Source: Dasypus novemcinctus
Taxonomy: Eukaryota > Chordata > Mammalia > Cingulata > Dasypodidae
Length of the DNA stretch: 64,000 nucleotides
NCBI RefSeq assembly: GCF_030445035.2
Contig: NC_080680.1
Coordinates: forward strand, 95,113,157 to 95,177,156
Direction: 5' to 3'
Of the stretch, positions 1-9,876 are shown piece by piece. The notes beneath the pieces are model-generated. The model did not search any database. It saw only the letters and a program-made list of their open reading frames with translations, and was not told where the DNA came from. Position numbers and translations under genes: made by a program. How positions within the stretch are numbered: the first letter of the stretch is position 1; each line of letters begins with the position of its first letter.

Positions 1-70
1 TCAAAGTGGTCATGTAGTATTTGTCCTTCAATGCCTGACTTGCTCCACTCAACATAAGGTCCTCAAGATT
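1..70 (-). mobile_element. Older L1, ORF2 3' end (part separated by the nested L1)
   Basis: These bases match the ORF2 C-terminal end of the younger L1 (2889-2952), with a frame reading ...KDKYYMTT. They join in register to 9877 onward once the younger L1 and one copy of its target duplication are removed. The end of ORF2 and the 3' UTR of this older L1 lie outside the window. Confidence 0.85.
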
Positions 71-2878
71 TTTTTTTTTTTTTTTGCTTGGCATGTTTTT
101 TATTTTTTAATTTTTTTATTTTTTAATTGATTTTGTAAAAATATTACATTAAAAAAATATATGAGGGCCCCTTCAACCCCACCACCCCCACCCCATCACT
201 CCCCCCCCCAGCAACACTCATTCCCATCATCATGACACATCCATTGCATTTGGTAAGTACATCTCTGGGCACCTCTGCACCTCATGGTCAATGGTCCACA
301 TCATGGCCCACACTCTCTCCCATTCCATCCAGTGGGCCCTGGGAGGATTTACAATGTCCGGTGATTGCCCCTGAAGCACCATCCAGGGCAGCTCCAAGTC
401 CCAAAGGCACCTCCACATCTCATTTCTTCCTGCCATTCCCCATACCCATTAGCCACCATGTCCACTTTTCCGACTCCAATGCCACTTTTTCTCTGTGGAC
501 ATTGGATTGGTTGTGTCCATTGCACCTCTATGTCAAGAGGATGCTTACATTCCTCTTGGATACTGGATGCAATCCTCTCGCTTTCAGTTGTAGGCACTCT
601 AGGCTCCATGTTGTGGTGGTTGTCCTTCTTCAACTCCATCTTAGCTGAGTGAGGTGAGTCCAATAAATCAGATTGTAGGTGCTGGAGTCTCTTGAGGCTC
701 AGGGCCTGGCTATCACATTGTCAGTCCAGAGATTCAGATCCCCTAAATATATCTTAAGCCCCAACACCAACTACAACTCCAGCACAGTAGCATGAAAGTC
801 TTAAGAAGAGAGGTCCCATCTGAGTCCAGATTCATCACGCATAAACACCAGCTCCAAAGAAGGGCCATCTGACATGGCAGTTAACCCCATCTGCCATGAC
901 CATAGCACCCATGGGCCTCTTTAGCCCTCAAAAGAACCAATACCTGGAGGTTGTATCTACTTTATCTGTCTCTTAGACTCTGCTTAGTTGTGCATAAGGG
1001 CAATCCTTCTGACAGCCTCCAGACTCTTTTTTAGAGACTCGTAGCCATATAAACTAATTTCTCCTTTCCATTTCCCCCTTAGATTAGGTCAAACAGCATT
1101 TTAAAGTCAAGTTATTTTATGTAGACAGGGATATTCTGCTGATTCGCATTGAACCTTCCATTCAAGGTCATTCTCCAGTTGCATCATCAGTTGGTAGTTG
1201 ATAGTGATCCCTCGGTGCCAGGGAGGCTCATCCCCGGGTGTCATGTCCCACGCTGGGGGGAAGGCATTGCATTTACATGCTGAGTTTGGCTTCGAGACTG
1301 GCCACATTTGAGTAACATGAAGGCTGTCAGGAGGAAATTCCCAGGCACAATGCTGCTCTAGGCCTTGTTCTTATTTCAGGCATATCAGCTCACAAGCATA
1401 GTCATTAGCGTCAGGGGCTCACTGTTGGACCCTCGTTTCTTCCCGGTCCTTGCTGCTGCACCTGGGAGACTGTCGCTGCTCCCCTAGGGACCACGACAGA
1501 GCACCACCGGCCAGGAACCCAGTACCCCCCCCAGCTGTAGTTTTTAATTGTTGCCACTATGAGTATATCCAAATATTACCATGCACCCTGGACATATGTC
1601 CTGTATAGCTCCCTGTCAGCCATATATCAACTGTCAATGGTATCCTATACCAGTATTCCTCCGTTGCCATTATTGAACCACTCTGTGATCCAGAACTTCC
1701 TGAAAATTGAAGCCCAGTATAATGTCAGGATCCCTTACTAGCAAAATGGCATATAGCAATGGGTTTAAAGGTTAGATATAGAATACGTGTTGACTTGGAA
1801 AAAAATCTACATCCTATCTTTTCCTTTTTTTTTTCCCCCTAATTATTGAACTTCTCTTAACAAGAGCCCTAGACCACACCAATTCATATATATAATATAC
1901 AGCACTCCCACACATCCACCACAAAACCTTTTCCCTTCCACAGCGATACTCTTACACCCTATTCACATCATATTTACTTAAAGTGATGAACAGAGTCTGA
2001 GACAATAGCTTTCAAACAAGGTGACATCTGTGCTTACATTGTGGTGCTTACTTTAGGATACAGTTTTCTAATTTTTTAGTTATCCTATGTTTTACATTAT
2101 GGTTTACATTATCAGTCTGTTGTCTCCTATATGTTATGGTGTAATATTACATGTTTTATATCCATCCTTGTGTACTCTTGTGAAACTCCTCTCTTATCCC
2201 CCATTTACCTTGGTTCCACACATTTAACATCCCTTTTCCCATCCACCTTGGTGTCCACAGTGACAGCCAACCTCCGTTTCCCGAGGAGCCACATCCAGAG
2301 ATAGTTGGAATAGTGTTCAGGGCCTAACTTGCTCAACTGCCCCAATGCCCTGGGAGCCACCCTTTCTCTCGAGAGATACAGTTCCCTCTATTTGATGGCA
2401 TTAGTCCTCCCCAGGATTTGGTCCTCCCCCACTCTCACTACTTGGGTCTCTACCCAATGGTGCCACCCACTCTGGCAAAATGAGCATTCAGACATTCCTC
2501 AGGAGCACGTCCCGCATCGGACCATCCCCTCCAAGCATTCTAAACAGGTAACCCTCTTAATTATATTTTGACACAATTTTCTCGGCATTTTACTCTCCAC
2601 CAACACCTGACACTCTCCTATGTTCGTATGCTACCCCTCCCTCCCCCCACTATTGGGCAATATTACCCATCCGCCCATCCCCAGCCACCCTCAAACCCGC
2701 AAAGCCCCTCCCAAAGGCAACCCCTTGCCCCCATTTTATCTCTTCTTTGTGTTCATACTTACTACCAGCTCGTCATAAATTCCACCCCTGCAGACGTCGG
2801 CTCACATCCTTCCTCCACCCCCCGATTTCCTGTAAGCCTATCATTCAGCCTCTTGCTCTCTGTGGCAGCTTGCTTATT
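71..2878 (-). other. Long L1 3' UTR with G-rich tract and A-rich tail
   Basis: About 2.8 kb lie between the ORF2 stop (2879) and the A-rich tail (plus-strand T-runs at 71-130). The same sequence recurs as a 5'-truncated plus-strand copy at 17961-19760, and its last 0.9 kb recurs in a diverged copy at 60063-60960, so it is a genuine part of this L1 family. On the minus strand a run of G-tracts (plus-strand C-tracts at 176-210) lies just before the tail. The tail is interrupted by a short non-A stretch (plus strand gcttggcatg, 86-95), which could be a very short 3' transduction or tail heterogeneity. Confidence 0.75.
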
Positions 2879-5800
2879 TCATATCATTGAGGTCATGTAG
2901 TATTTGTCCTTCAATGCCTGGGTTGCTTCACTCAACATAAGGTTCTCAAGATTCATCCATGTTATCACGTGTGTTTGTAGTGTATTTGTTCTTAAAGCCG
3001 AGTAGTATTCCATTGTGTGTATATACCACATTTTATTGATCCACTCATCTGTTGATGGGCATTTGGGTTGATTTCAACTTTTGGCAATAGTGAACAATGC
3101 TGCTATGAACATTGGTGTATATATATCGGTTTGTGTCCTTGTTTTCAGTTCTGCTGGGTATATACCCAGCAGTGGTATTGCTGGGTCATATGGCAAATCT
3201 ATGGCTAGTTTTTTGAGAAACCACCATACTGTCCTCCAGAATGGTTGGATCCTTCTGCATTCCCACCAGCAGTGGATGAGTGTTCCCCTTTCTTCACATC
3301 CTCTCCAGCACTTCTATTCTTCTGTTTTTTTTCATAGTTGCCAATCTTATGGGTGTAAGAATGTATCTCATTGTAGTTTTGATTTGTATTTCCCTGATAG
3401 CTAGAGATTTGGAGCATTTTTTCATATGCTTTTTAGCCATTTGTATTTCTTCTTTGGAGAAGTGTCTGTTTAAATCTTTTTCCCATTTTTTAAATGGGTT
3501 GTTTATCTTTTTATTTTCAAGATATAGGAGTTCTTTATATATGCAAGTTATAAGTTTCTTATCAGATGTATGGTTGCCAAATATTTTCTCCCACTGTGTG
3601 GGCTCCCTTTTTACTTTCTTGACAAACTCCTTTGAGGTGCAGAAGGCTTTAATTTTGAGGAAGTCCCATTTATCTATTAGTTCTTTTGCTGCTCGTGCTT
3701 TTGGTGTGATATTCATGAATCCATTTCCTATTACAAGGTTCTGTAGATGTTTCCCTACACTGCTTTCTAAGGTCTTTATGGTCTTGGCTCTTATATTTAG
3801 GTCTTTGATCCATCTTGAGTTGATCTTTGTATAAGGTGTGAGATGGTAATCCTCTTTCATTCTTCTACATATGGCTATCCAGTTCTCCAGACACCATTTG
3901 TTGAATAGGCCACTCTCTCCCAGTTGAGAGGGTTTGGTGGCTTTATCGAATATTATGTGGCTATATATGTGAGGTTCTATATCAGAGCTTTCAATTCGAT
4001 TCCATTGGTCTGTGTGTCTCTCCTTATTCCAATACCATGCTGTTTTCATCACTGTAGCTTTGTAGTATGTTTTGAAGTCAGGTAGTGTGATTCCTCCAAT
4101 TTCGTTTTTCTTTTTCAGTATGTCTTTGGCTATTCGGGGTCTCTTTCCTTTCCAAATAAATTTCATAGTTAGTTTTTCTAGTTCCTTAAAGAAGGCTGTG
4201 TTGATTTTTATTGGGATTGCATTGAATGTGTAGATCAGTTTTGGTAGGATAGACATCTTAATAATATTCAGTCTTCCTATCCATGAACAAGGAGTATTCT
4301 TCCATTTATTTATGTCTTCTTTGATTTCCTTGAACAGTCTTGTATAGTTCTCGGTGTATAAATTTTTTACCTCTTTAGTTAAATTTATTCCTAAGTATTT
4401 GATTTTTTTATTTACTATTATGAATGGTATTTGTTTCTTGATTTCCTCCTGATCTTGTTCATTATTGGTGTACAGAAATGCTACTGATTTTTGCGCATTG
4501 ATCTTATAACCTGTGACTTTACTAAACTCATTTATGAGTTCTAGAAGCTTTGTTGTAGGTCTCTCAGGGTTTTCTATGTATAGGATCATGTCATCTGCAA
4601 ATAATGAAATTTTGACTTCTTCCTTTCCAATTAATGCCTTTTATATCTGGTTCTTGCCTCAGTGCTCGAGCAAGTACTTCTAAGACAATGTTAAACAGGA
4701 GCGGAGACAATGGGCATCCTTGTCTTGTTCCTGAGTTTAGAGGGAAGGATTCTAGGCTTTCTCCATTGTAAACAATGTTGGCTTTAGGTTTTTCATATAT
4801 ACTCTTTATCATGTTCAAAAAATTTCTTTGTATTCCAGTCTTTTGGAGTGTTTTTATCAAGAAACGGTGCTGTATTTTGTCAAATGCTTTTTCTGCATCT
4901 ATAGATGTAATCATGTGATTTTTTTCCTTCAATCTGTTTATATGGTGTATTACGTTGATTGATTTTCTTATGTTGAACCATCCTTGCATACCTGGGATGA
5001 ATCCCACTTGGTTGTGGTGTATAATTCATTTAATGTGTTGTTGAATATGATTAGCAAGTATTTTGTTAAGTATTTTTGCGTGTCGGTTCATTAGAGAAAT
5101 TGGTCTGTAATTTTCCTTTCTTGTGGTGTCTTTGTTTGGCTTTGGTACTAGGGTAATGTTGGCATCATAGAAGGAGTTCGGCAATGTTCTTTCTATTTCG
5201 ATTTTTTGGAATAGTTTCAGCAGGATTGGTGTTAGTTCTTTCCGGAATGTTTTGTAAAATTCACCTGTGAAGCCATCTGGCCCTGGGCTCTTCTTAGTTG
5301 GGAGATTTTTAATAACTGATTCTGTCTCTCTGCTTGTGATTGGTTTGTTAAGATCATCAATTTCTTCTTTCGTCAATATGGGCTGCTTATATGTTTCTAG
5401 GAATTTGTCCATTTCCTCTAAATTGTCATTTTTGTTGGAATATAGTTTTTCAAAGTATCCTCTTATGATAGTCTTTATTTCTGTGGGGTCAGTGGTGATA
5501 TTGCCTTTCTCATTTCTTTTTTTGTGTATTTGCATCTTCTCTCTTTTTTTCTTTGTTAGTCTCGCTAAAGGTTTGTCAATTTTGTTGATCTTCTCAAAAA
5601 ACCAGCTCTTGGTCTTGTTTATCTTTTCAAATGCTTTCTTATTTTCTATTTCATTTAGTTCTGCTCTTATCTTTGTTATTTCCTTCCTTCTTCTTCCTGT
5701 TGGATTACTTTGTTGTTGTTTTCTAATTCCTTCAAGTGTGCAGTTAGCTCTTCAATTTTTGCTCTTTCTTCTTTTTGATACATGAGTTTATGGCTATAAA

Positions 5801-6696
5801 TTTCCCTCTCAGTACTGCTTTTGCTGCATCCCATAAATTTTGGTATGTTGTGTTCTCATTATCTCATTGTTTCAAGGTAGTCATTGATTTCTTTTGAGAT
5901 TTCCTCTTTGACCCACTGTTTTTCTAAGAGTGTGCTGTTTAATTTCCAAATCGTGGTGTGAAACCTGGGCTTCTGTCCCTTGCAAATTTCCAACTTGACT
6001 CCACTGTGGCCAGAGATATTGTTTTGTATGATTTCAATCTTTCTGAATTTATTCAGCCTTTCTTTGTGGCCTAGCATATGGTCTATCTTGGAGAATCATC
6101 CATGTGCGCTTGAGAAAAATGTATATCCTGCTGTGTTTGGGTGTAATGATCTATATATGTCTATTAGATCCAGCTCCTCTAATATACTGTTCAAATGTTT
6201 TGTTTCTTTAGTGATTCTCTTTTGAGATGTTCTGTCCAGAGTTGATAGTGGTGTATTAAAATCCCCCACTATCATTGTAGATGCATCTATTCTTTCACTT
6301 AGTTTTTCCAGCGTTTGCCTCACGTATTTAGAGGCTCCCTTGTAAGGAGCATAAATATTTATGATTGTTCGATCTTCTTGACAGATTTTTCCTTTCACTA
6401 AAATGTAGTGTCCTTCTTTGTCTCTCACAATTGTTTCACATTTAAAGTCTATTTTGTCTGATATTAATATAGTTACTTCTGCCTTTTTTTTGGTTATTGT
6501 TTGCTTGTATGATTGTTTTCCAGCCATTCACTTTCAATCTCCATGCGTCTCTGGGTCTAAGATGTATCTCTTGTAGACAGCATACAGATGGGTCATATTT
6601 CCTTATCCAATGTCCCAGTCTGAATCTTTTGATAGGTGAGTTTAATCCATTGACATTCAGTGTTATTACTTTCAAAGAATTATTTATGTTAGCCAT
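2879..6696 (-). pseudogene. L1 ORF2 (endonuclease / reverse transcriptase), multiply frameshifted
   Basis: ORF2p nicks target DNA and reverse transcribes L1 RNA. The start at 6696 (MANINNSLKVITLNVNGLNS) follows ORF1's stop by 22 nt. From start to stop (TGA at 2879-2881) the span is 3818 nt, about 1272 codons, the usual L1 ORF2 length. Visible parts in order are: the AP-endonuclease (NVNGLNS, CLQEIHL, IVGDFNT); reverse transcriptase ([37 protein letters not shown], then the catalytic region before MILYIENPE); and the Cys-rich C-terminal region. The frame breaks near 6530-6440, 6090, 5530-5860, 5010, 4590 and 3294, so no functional polyprotein is made. One break lies immediately before the FADD catalytic motif. 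The disruptions argue that this insertion is not very recent. Confidence 0.9.
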
Positions 6697-6718
6697 ATTT
6701 TGATTGGATTTGTGTTTG

Positions 6719-7749
6719 TCATATCTTGTTTGTATTTTTTTCCCTTCTCTTTTTGTCTTTTTTGTTGTTGTTGTTGTTGCTCTTATACTCTCCTCCAACT
6801 GTGCCTGTCCTGTTTTTTCCTTTCTTCCTGCAGAACTCCCTTTAGAATTTCTTGAAGGGGAGGTTTCTTGTTGGCATACTCTTTCAATTTCTGTTTATCT
6901 GTGAATATTTTGAACTCTCCAGCATTTCTGAATGCTAGTTTAGCTGGATAGAGTATTCTTGGTTGGAAATTTTTTCCTTTAGTACCTTGACTATATCATA
7001 ACACTGCCTTCTTGCCTCCATGGTTTCAGATGAGAAATCAGCACCTAATCTAATGGAGCTTCCCTTGTATGTGGTGGTTTTCTTTTTTCTTGCTGCTTTT
7101 AGAATTTTCTCTTTGTCTTGAGCATTGGATAATTTGACAAGTATATGTCTTGGGGTGGGCTTGTTGGGGTTTATGACCAGTGGAGTGCGCTGTGCTTCTT
7201 GGATATATACATTTGTCTCTTCAGTAGATTTGGGAAGTTTTCAGTCATTATTTCCTGCAATACTCCTTCTGACCCCTTTCCCTTCTCTTTTCCTTCTGGA
7301 ATGCCTATAATACGTATGTTTGAGCGTTTTGTATTGTCATTCAAGTCCCTAAGTCCTAGCTGGATTTTTTCTATCTTTTTATCGACCCCTTCTACTATCT
7401 GTTTGATTTCTGACGTACTGTCTTCCATATCACTAATTCTCTGCTCTGCCTCTTCTAGACTGCTGATATTTGCTGCAAGTGTATTTTTTATTTCTTTAAC
7501 TGTGGTGTTCATTCCCATCATATCTGTTATGTTTTTGCATATGTCTGCAATTTCCCCTCCAAGTGATGTCTTCATGTTGTTAACCTCTTTCATTACTTCA
7601 TCAAATTTGTTGGTGACAAATGTTCTGAGATCTTTCATTGCTTGTGCAAAGTTCTGCTCCCCTTCTTGATTTTTGGTTTGTTGATTGGATTCAGCCATGT
7701 TTTCCTGATTACTGGTTTGGTTTGTAGATTTTTGTTGCTTTCTGGTCAT
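6719..7749 (-). pseudogene. L1 ORF1 (RNA-binding chaperone), frameshifted
   Basis: ORF1p is the trimeric RNA-binding protein that coats L1 RNA. The frame opens with MTRKQQKSTNQTSNQENMAE and runs through a Glu/Lys-rich coiled-coil region (about residues 40-135, with heptad-like EIKNTLAANISSLEEAEQRI) into the RNA-recognition domain start RSNIRIIGIPEGKEKGKG. The frame is lost near 7190, where the expected continuation T-N-V-Y-I-Q-E-A-Q-R is found in another frame. It shifts again in an A-run near 6969-6975. The C-terminal end NKKDKKRREKNTNKI and the stop at 6719-6721 are still visible. The intact protein would be about 343 residues. The second L1 at 13.6-14.6 kb carries a homologous ORF1 start. 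The ORF1 identity is certain, and this copy is defective. Confidence 0.88.
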
Positions 7750-9863
7750 TATTTAATCTTGACGGATTTAATTAGTTCCTTACTTTCTTTGTCTACTCTT
7801 CAAGATTAATTAGCTGTTGTTTTTGCGTAAGTGTTATATCTTCTCTTTGTCACTTTGTTCTTCTTATTCTAATTTCTTGTTGTTGGTTAAGTTCACTTTA
7901 AAGGAAAGTATTAGTGCTGGGGAAAGGCAATTGTGTAAGAAAGGGAAAAGTGTAAAGTAGTATTGGTGATATATGTTAACAAAGAAAGGATATGAGATCT
8001 GGGAGGATGGAGGTTAGATTCATGTAAATTGTGTAGAGTTATAGCAGTAGGTAGAGTACCTATTATGAGGTAGATGACTGAATATGGGAGGAATATGGTA
8101 TAAGCTAAAAAGCTATTGTTTTCATGAGAGAGGGAAAAAGAAAAGAAAGGTAATAGTTTCAAGAGTGGATAACAGACAGAAAACAAAAGAAAGGTATTAG
8201 AAATTAAGACTTAGACACTTCGTGGATCAAAGAAAGGGAGGTGGGAGGTGGAACATAGGAGAGACAGTAGATGATGGCAGATATCATGATGTAGGGGAAA
8301 GAGGATAGTGTAGGTAGCCTAAATCAGTTCACATCGAAATGAGGCAGTGGAGGATGAGAAAACCTCAGCAAATATGAGGTGTTTTCTGGTGCACCTATTG
8401 TATAATTGAGTTAAAATAAAATAAGTAGAAGATGAGGGACACGAGGGGGAGAGAAAACAGAAAAAGAAAACAAATAAAAAAATAAAAAATAAAAATAAAA
8501 AAAAAGGGGTGGGAAGAGAAGAAAGGAAGAAAGGAAAAGGGGGTGGGCAAAGGGTGGGGAACAGGTAGGAGAAAGAAAAAAAAACAGATATACATGACCC
8601 ACAATTAAAACACCAGCTACACAACAACAACCACAAAAAAAAACCTAAATAACTGAATAAAAAAAAGACTTTGGGGGGTATGCTGTGAGAAAAGACTAGG
8701 GGATAATGCAGTGTTAGCAATCAGGACATTACAAAAAAGTAAAAAATAAGACAAAATGAAAATAAAAACAAAACATAATGAAACGATAAAGAAAAAACGC
8801 CAATGTTGAAGGCTAGGGCTTTCAAGGACCTCAGATGGACCTCAGGGCGTGATGGATTCAGGGGTGGAAAGTCTGAGATATTAAAGACTCAAGAGGTGTG
8901 ATTCTCTGGGGTGTGGGCCACCAGAGTTTAGGGGATTCAGACCAGGCAACCTCCAATCTGGTCAACAGGAAGCCTAGGAGCCCCATAGTTTAACACAGCC
9001 CTCAGGGATCCCCACAGCTGGGCGCCAGCCCTATGGGGGAAGTCAGATCCGCAAACTCTATATTATGTCTGAACCCTGCAATTCACTTACTTAGTTAATG
9101 TGGGTATAACTTACTTAGTTAATGTGGGTATATCGTCACTTCAGCTTTTGGACAGCTCCCGCCCTGTGCTTCCAGAACACTGCCACTTGAGGGCGCCTTT
9201 ACACCGCAGCCACTTTACTGGCACAGATCTGAAGCCTGGCCCCTGACGCCGAAAACAGATTCCAAAACCGGAATTCCCAAGCTTCACAAAATATTCCCTA
9301 ATCGGCTTTCAGACGTGTCCCCCTCCCTCGCCGGACCCTGAGACAACTTCCCAATTATGTCCCTTTATTGCCTACAGCCTAATTCGGTTGCAGATCAGCA
9401 CCTGGGGTGTGGGGGTGGGGCTTCAGGCAGAAGTGCTATTATTTGTGTCCGCCATCAAAAATTTTCCCCTGCTTCACAACAAAACACCGTCTATCTCCCC
9501 AAATCGATCCGCAAAGGCGACCCATCGCGTCAACCTGCCAACAGCCCGCCCAGGACTCGTGAATGCCCCAGCACCGCAGAGCCACCAAAAAGCTGAGCCG
9601 CTGCACAGCACTGTGGCTCCACCCACCCCCAAGAGGGAGGAACCCATGTGTGGGTCTCACCTCCGGGCAATAGAACCCAAATTATATCTTATGGACCCAT
9701 CCTCTCCGTTACCTTTCCACCAAATCGATGTCCAGACACTTCCTGCCCTGCAAAAATCCCAAAAAAGCCCTGCCTCGGAGAACCTCCAGCCGTGCCCGGC
9801 TGTTTCTTCCCAGGAGAAATTGCAAGGCAAGTTCACTCAGTGACCATCTTCCTTCCACCCCAG
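7750..9863 (-). promoter_or_regulatory. L1 5' UTR with internal promoter region
   Basis: This is the region upstream of ORF1 in the full-length L1. The 5' terminus carries AAGATGGTC (minus strand; 9842-9850), which resembles the YY1 site at the start of other mammalian L1s. The outer 9.0-9.86 kb is CpG- and GC-richer than its surroundings. A long stretch at about 7900-8720 is A/purine-rich on the plus strand (polypyrimidine on the minus strand) and generates only low-complexity ORFs. A perfect 24-bp tandem duplication lies at 9085-9132. Promoter activity is inferred from L1 biology and cannot be seen directly. Confidence 0.7.
9085..9132. repeat. 24-bp tandem duplication in the L1 5' UTR
   Basis: The unit acttacttagttaatgtggg followed by tata occurs twice head to tail (9085-9108 and 9109-9132) without mismatches. 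It lies inside the L1 5' UTR. Confidence 0.9.
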
Positions 9864-9876
9864 GGTCCTCAAGATT

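Larger units (their letters stand above)
71..9863 (-). mobile_element. Full-length LINE-1 (L1) retrotransposon inserted into an older L1
   Basis: This is a complete non-LTR retrotransposon read on the minus strand: 5' UTR (about 7750-9863), ORF1 (6719-7749), a 22-nt spacer, ORF2 (2879-6696), then a 3' UTR and A-rich tail (71-2878). The 13-bp direct repeat ggtcctcaagatt at 58-70 and 9864-9876 is a target-site duplication. The flanks, when joined, read straight through the ORF2 3' end of an older L1. The 5' end (minus strand) begins near a GGAAGATGG motif, as expected for an L1 start with a YY1-like site. At about 9.8 kb it is longer than a usual 6-7.5 kb L1, mainly because of a 2.8-kb 3' UTR. 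Both ORFs carry frame disruptions, so this copy should not be autonomous. Confidence 0.92.

Noticed and set aside
232-663. Overlapping ORFs on both strands repeated at 19121-19646
   Set aside because: They lie in the L1 3' UTR. The corresponding copies do not keep one frame under clear constraint, and no protein family was recognised.
3280-3834. A 184-codon plus-strand ORF opposite L1 ORF2
   Set aside because: It is the antisense of the conserved ORF2 coding text and shows Phe/Leu/Ser-rich reverse-complement bias. The real frame is on the minus strand.
5267-5785. A 172-codon plus-strand ORF
   Set aside because: Antisense shadow of the L1 reverse transcriptase region.
7145-7669. A 174-codon plus-strand ORF
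   Set aside because: Antisense shadow of L1 ORF1.
8319-8720. Phe/Pro/Ser-rich minus-strand ORFs
   Set aside because: They arise from the A/G-rich low-complexity tract of the L1 5' UTR.
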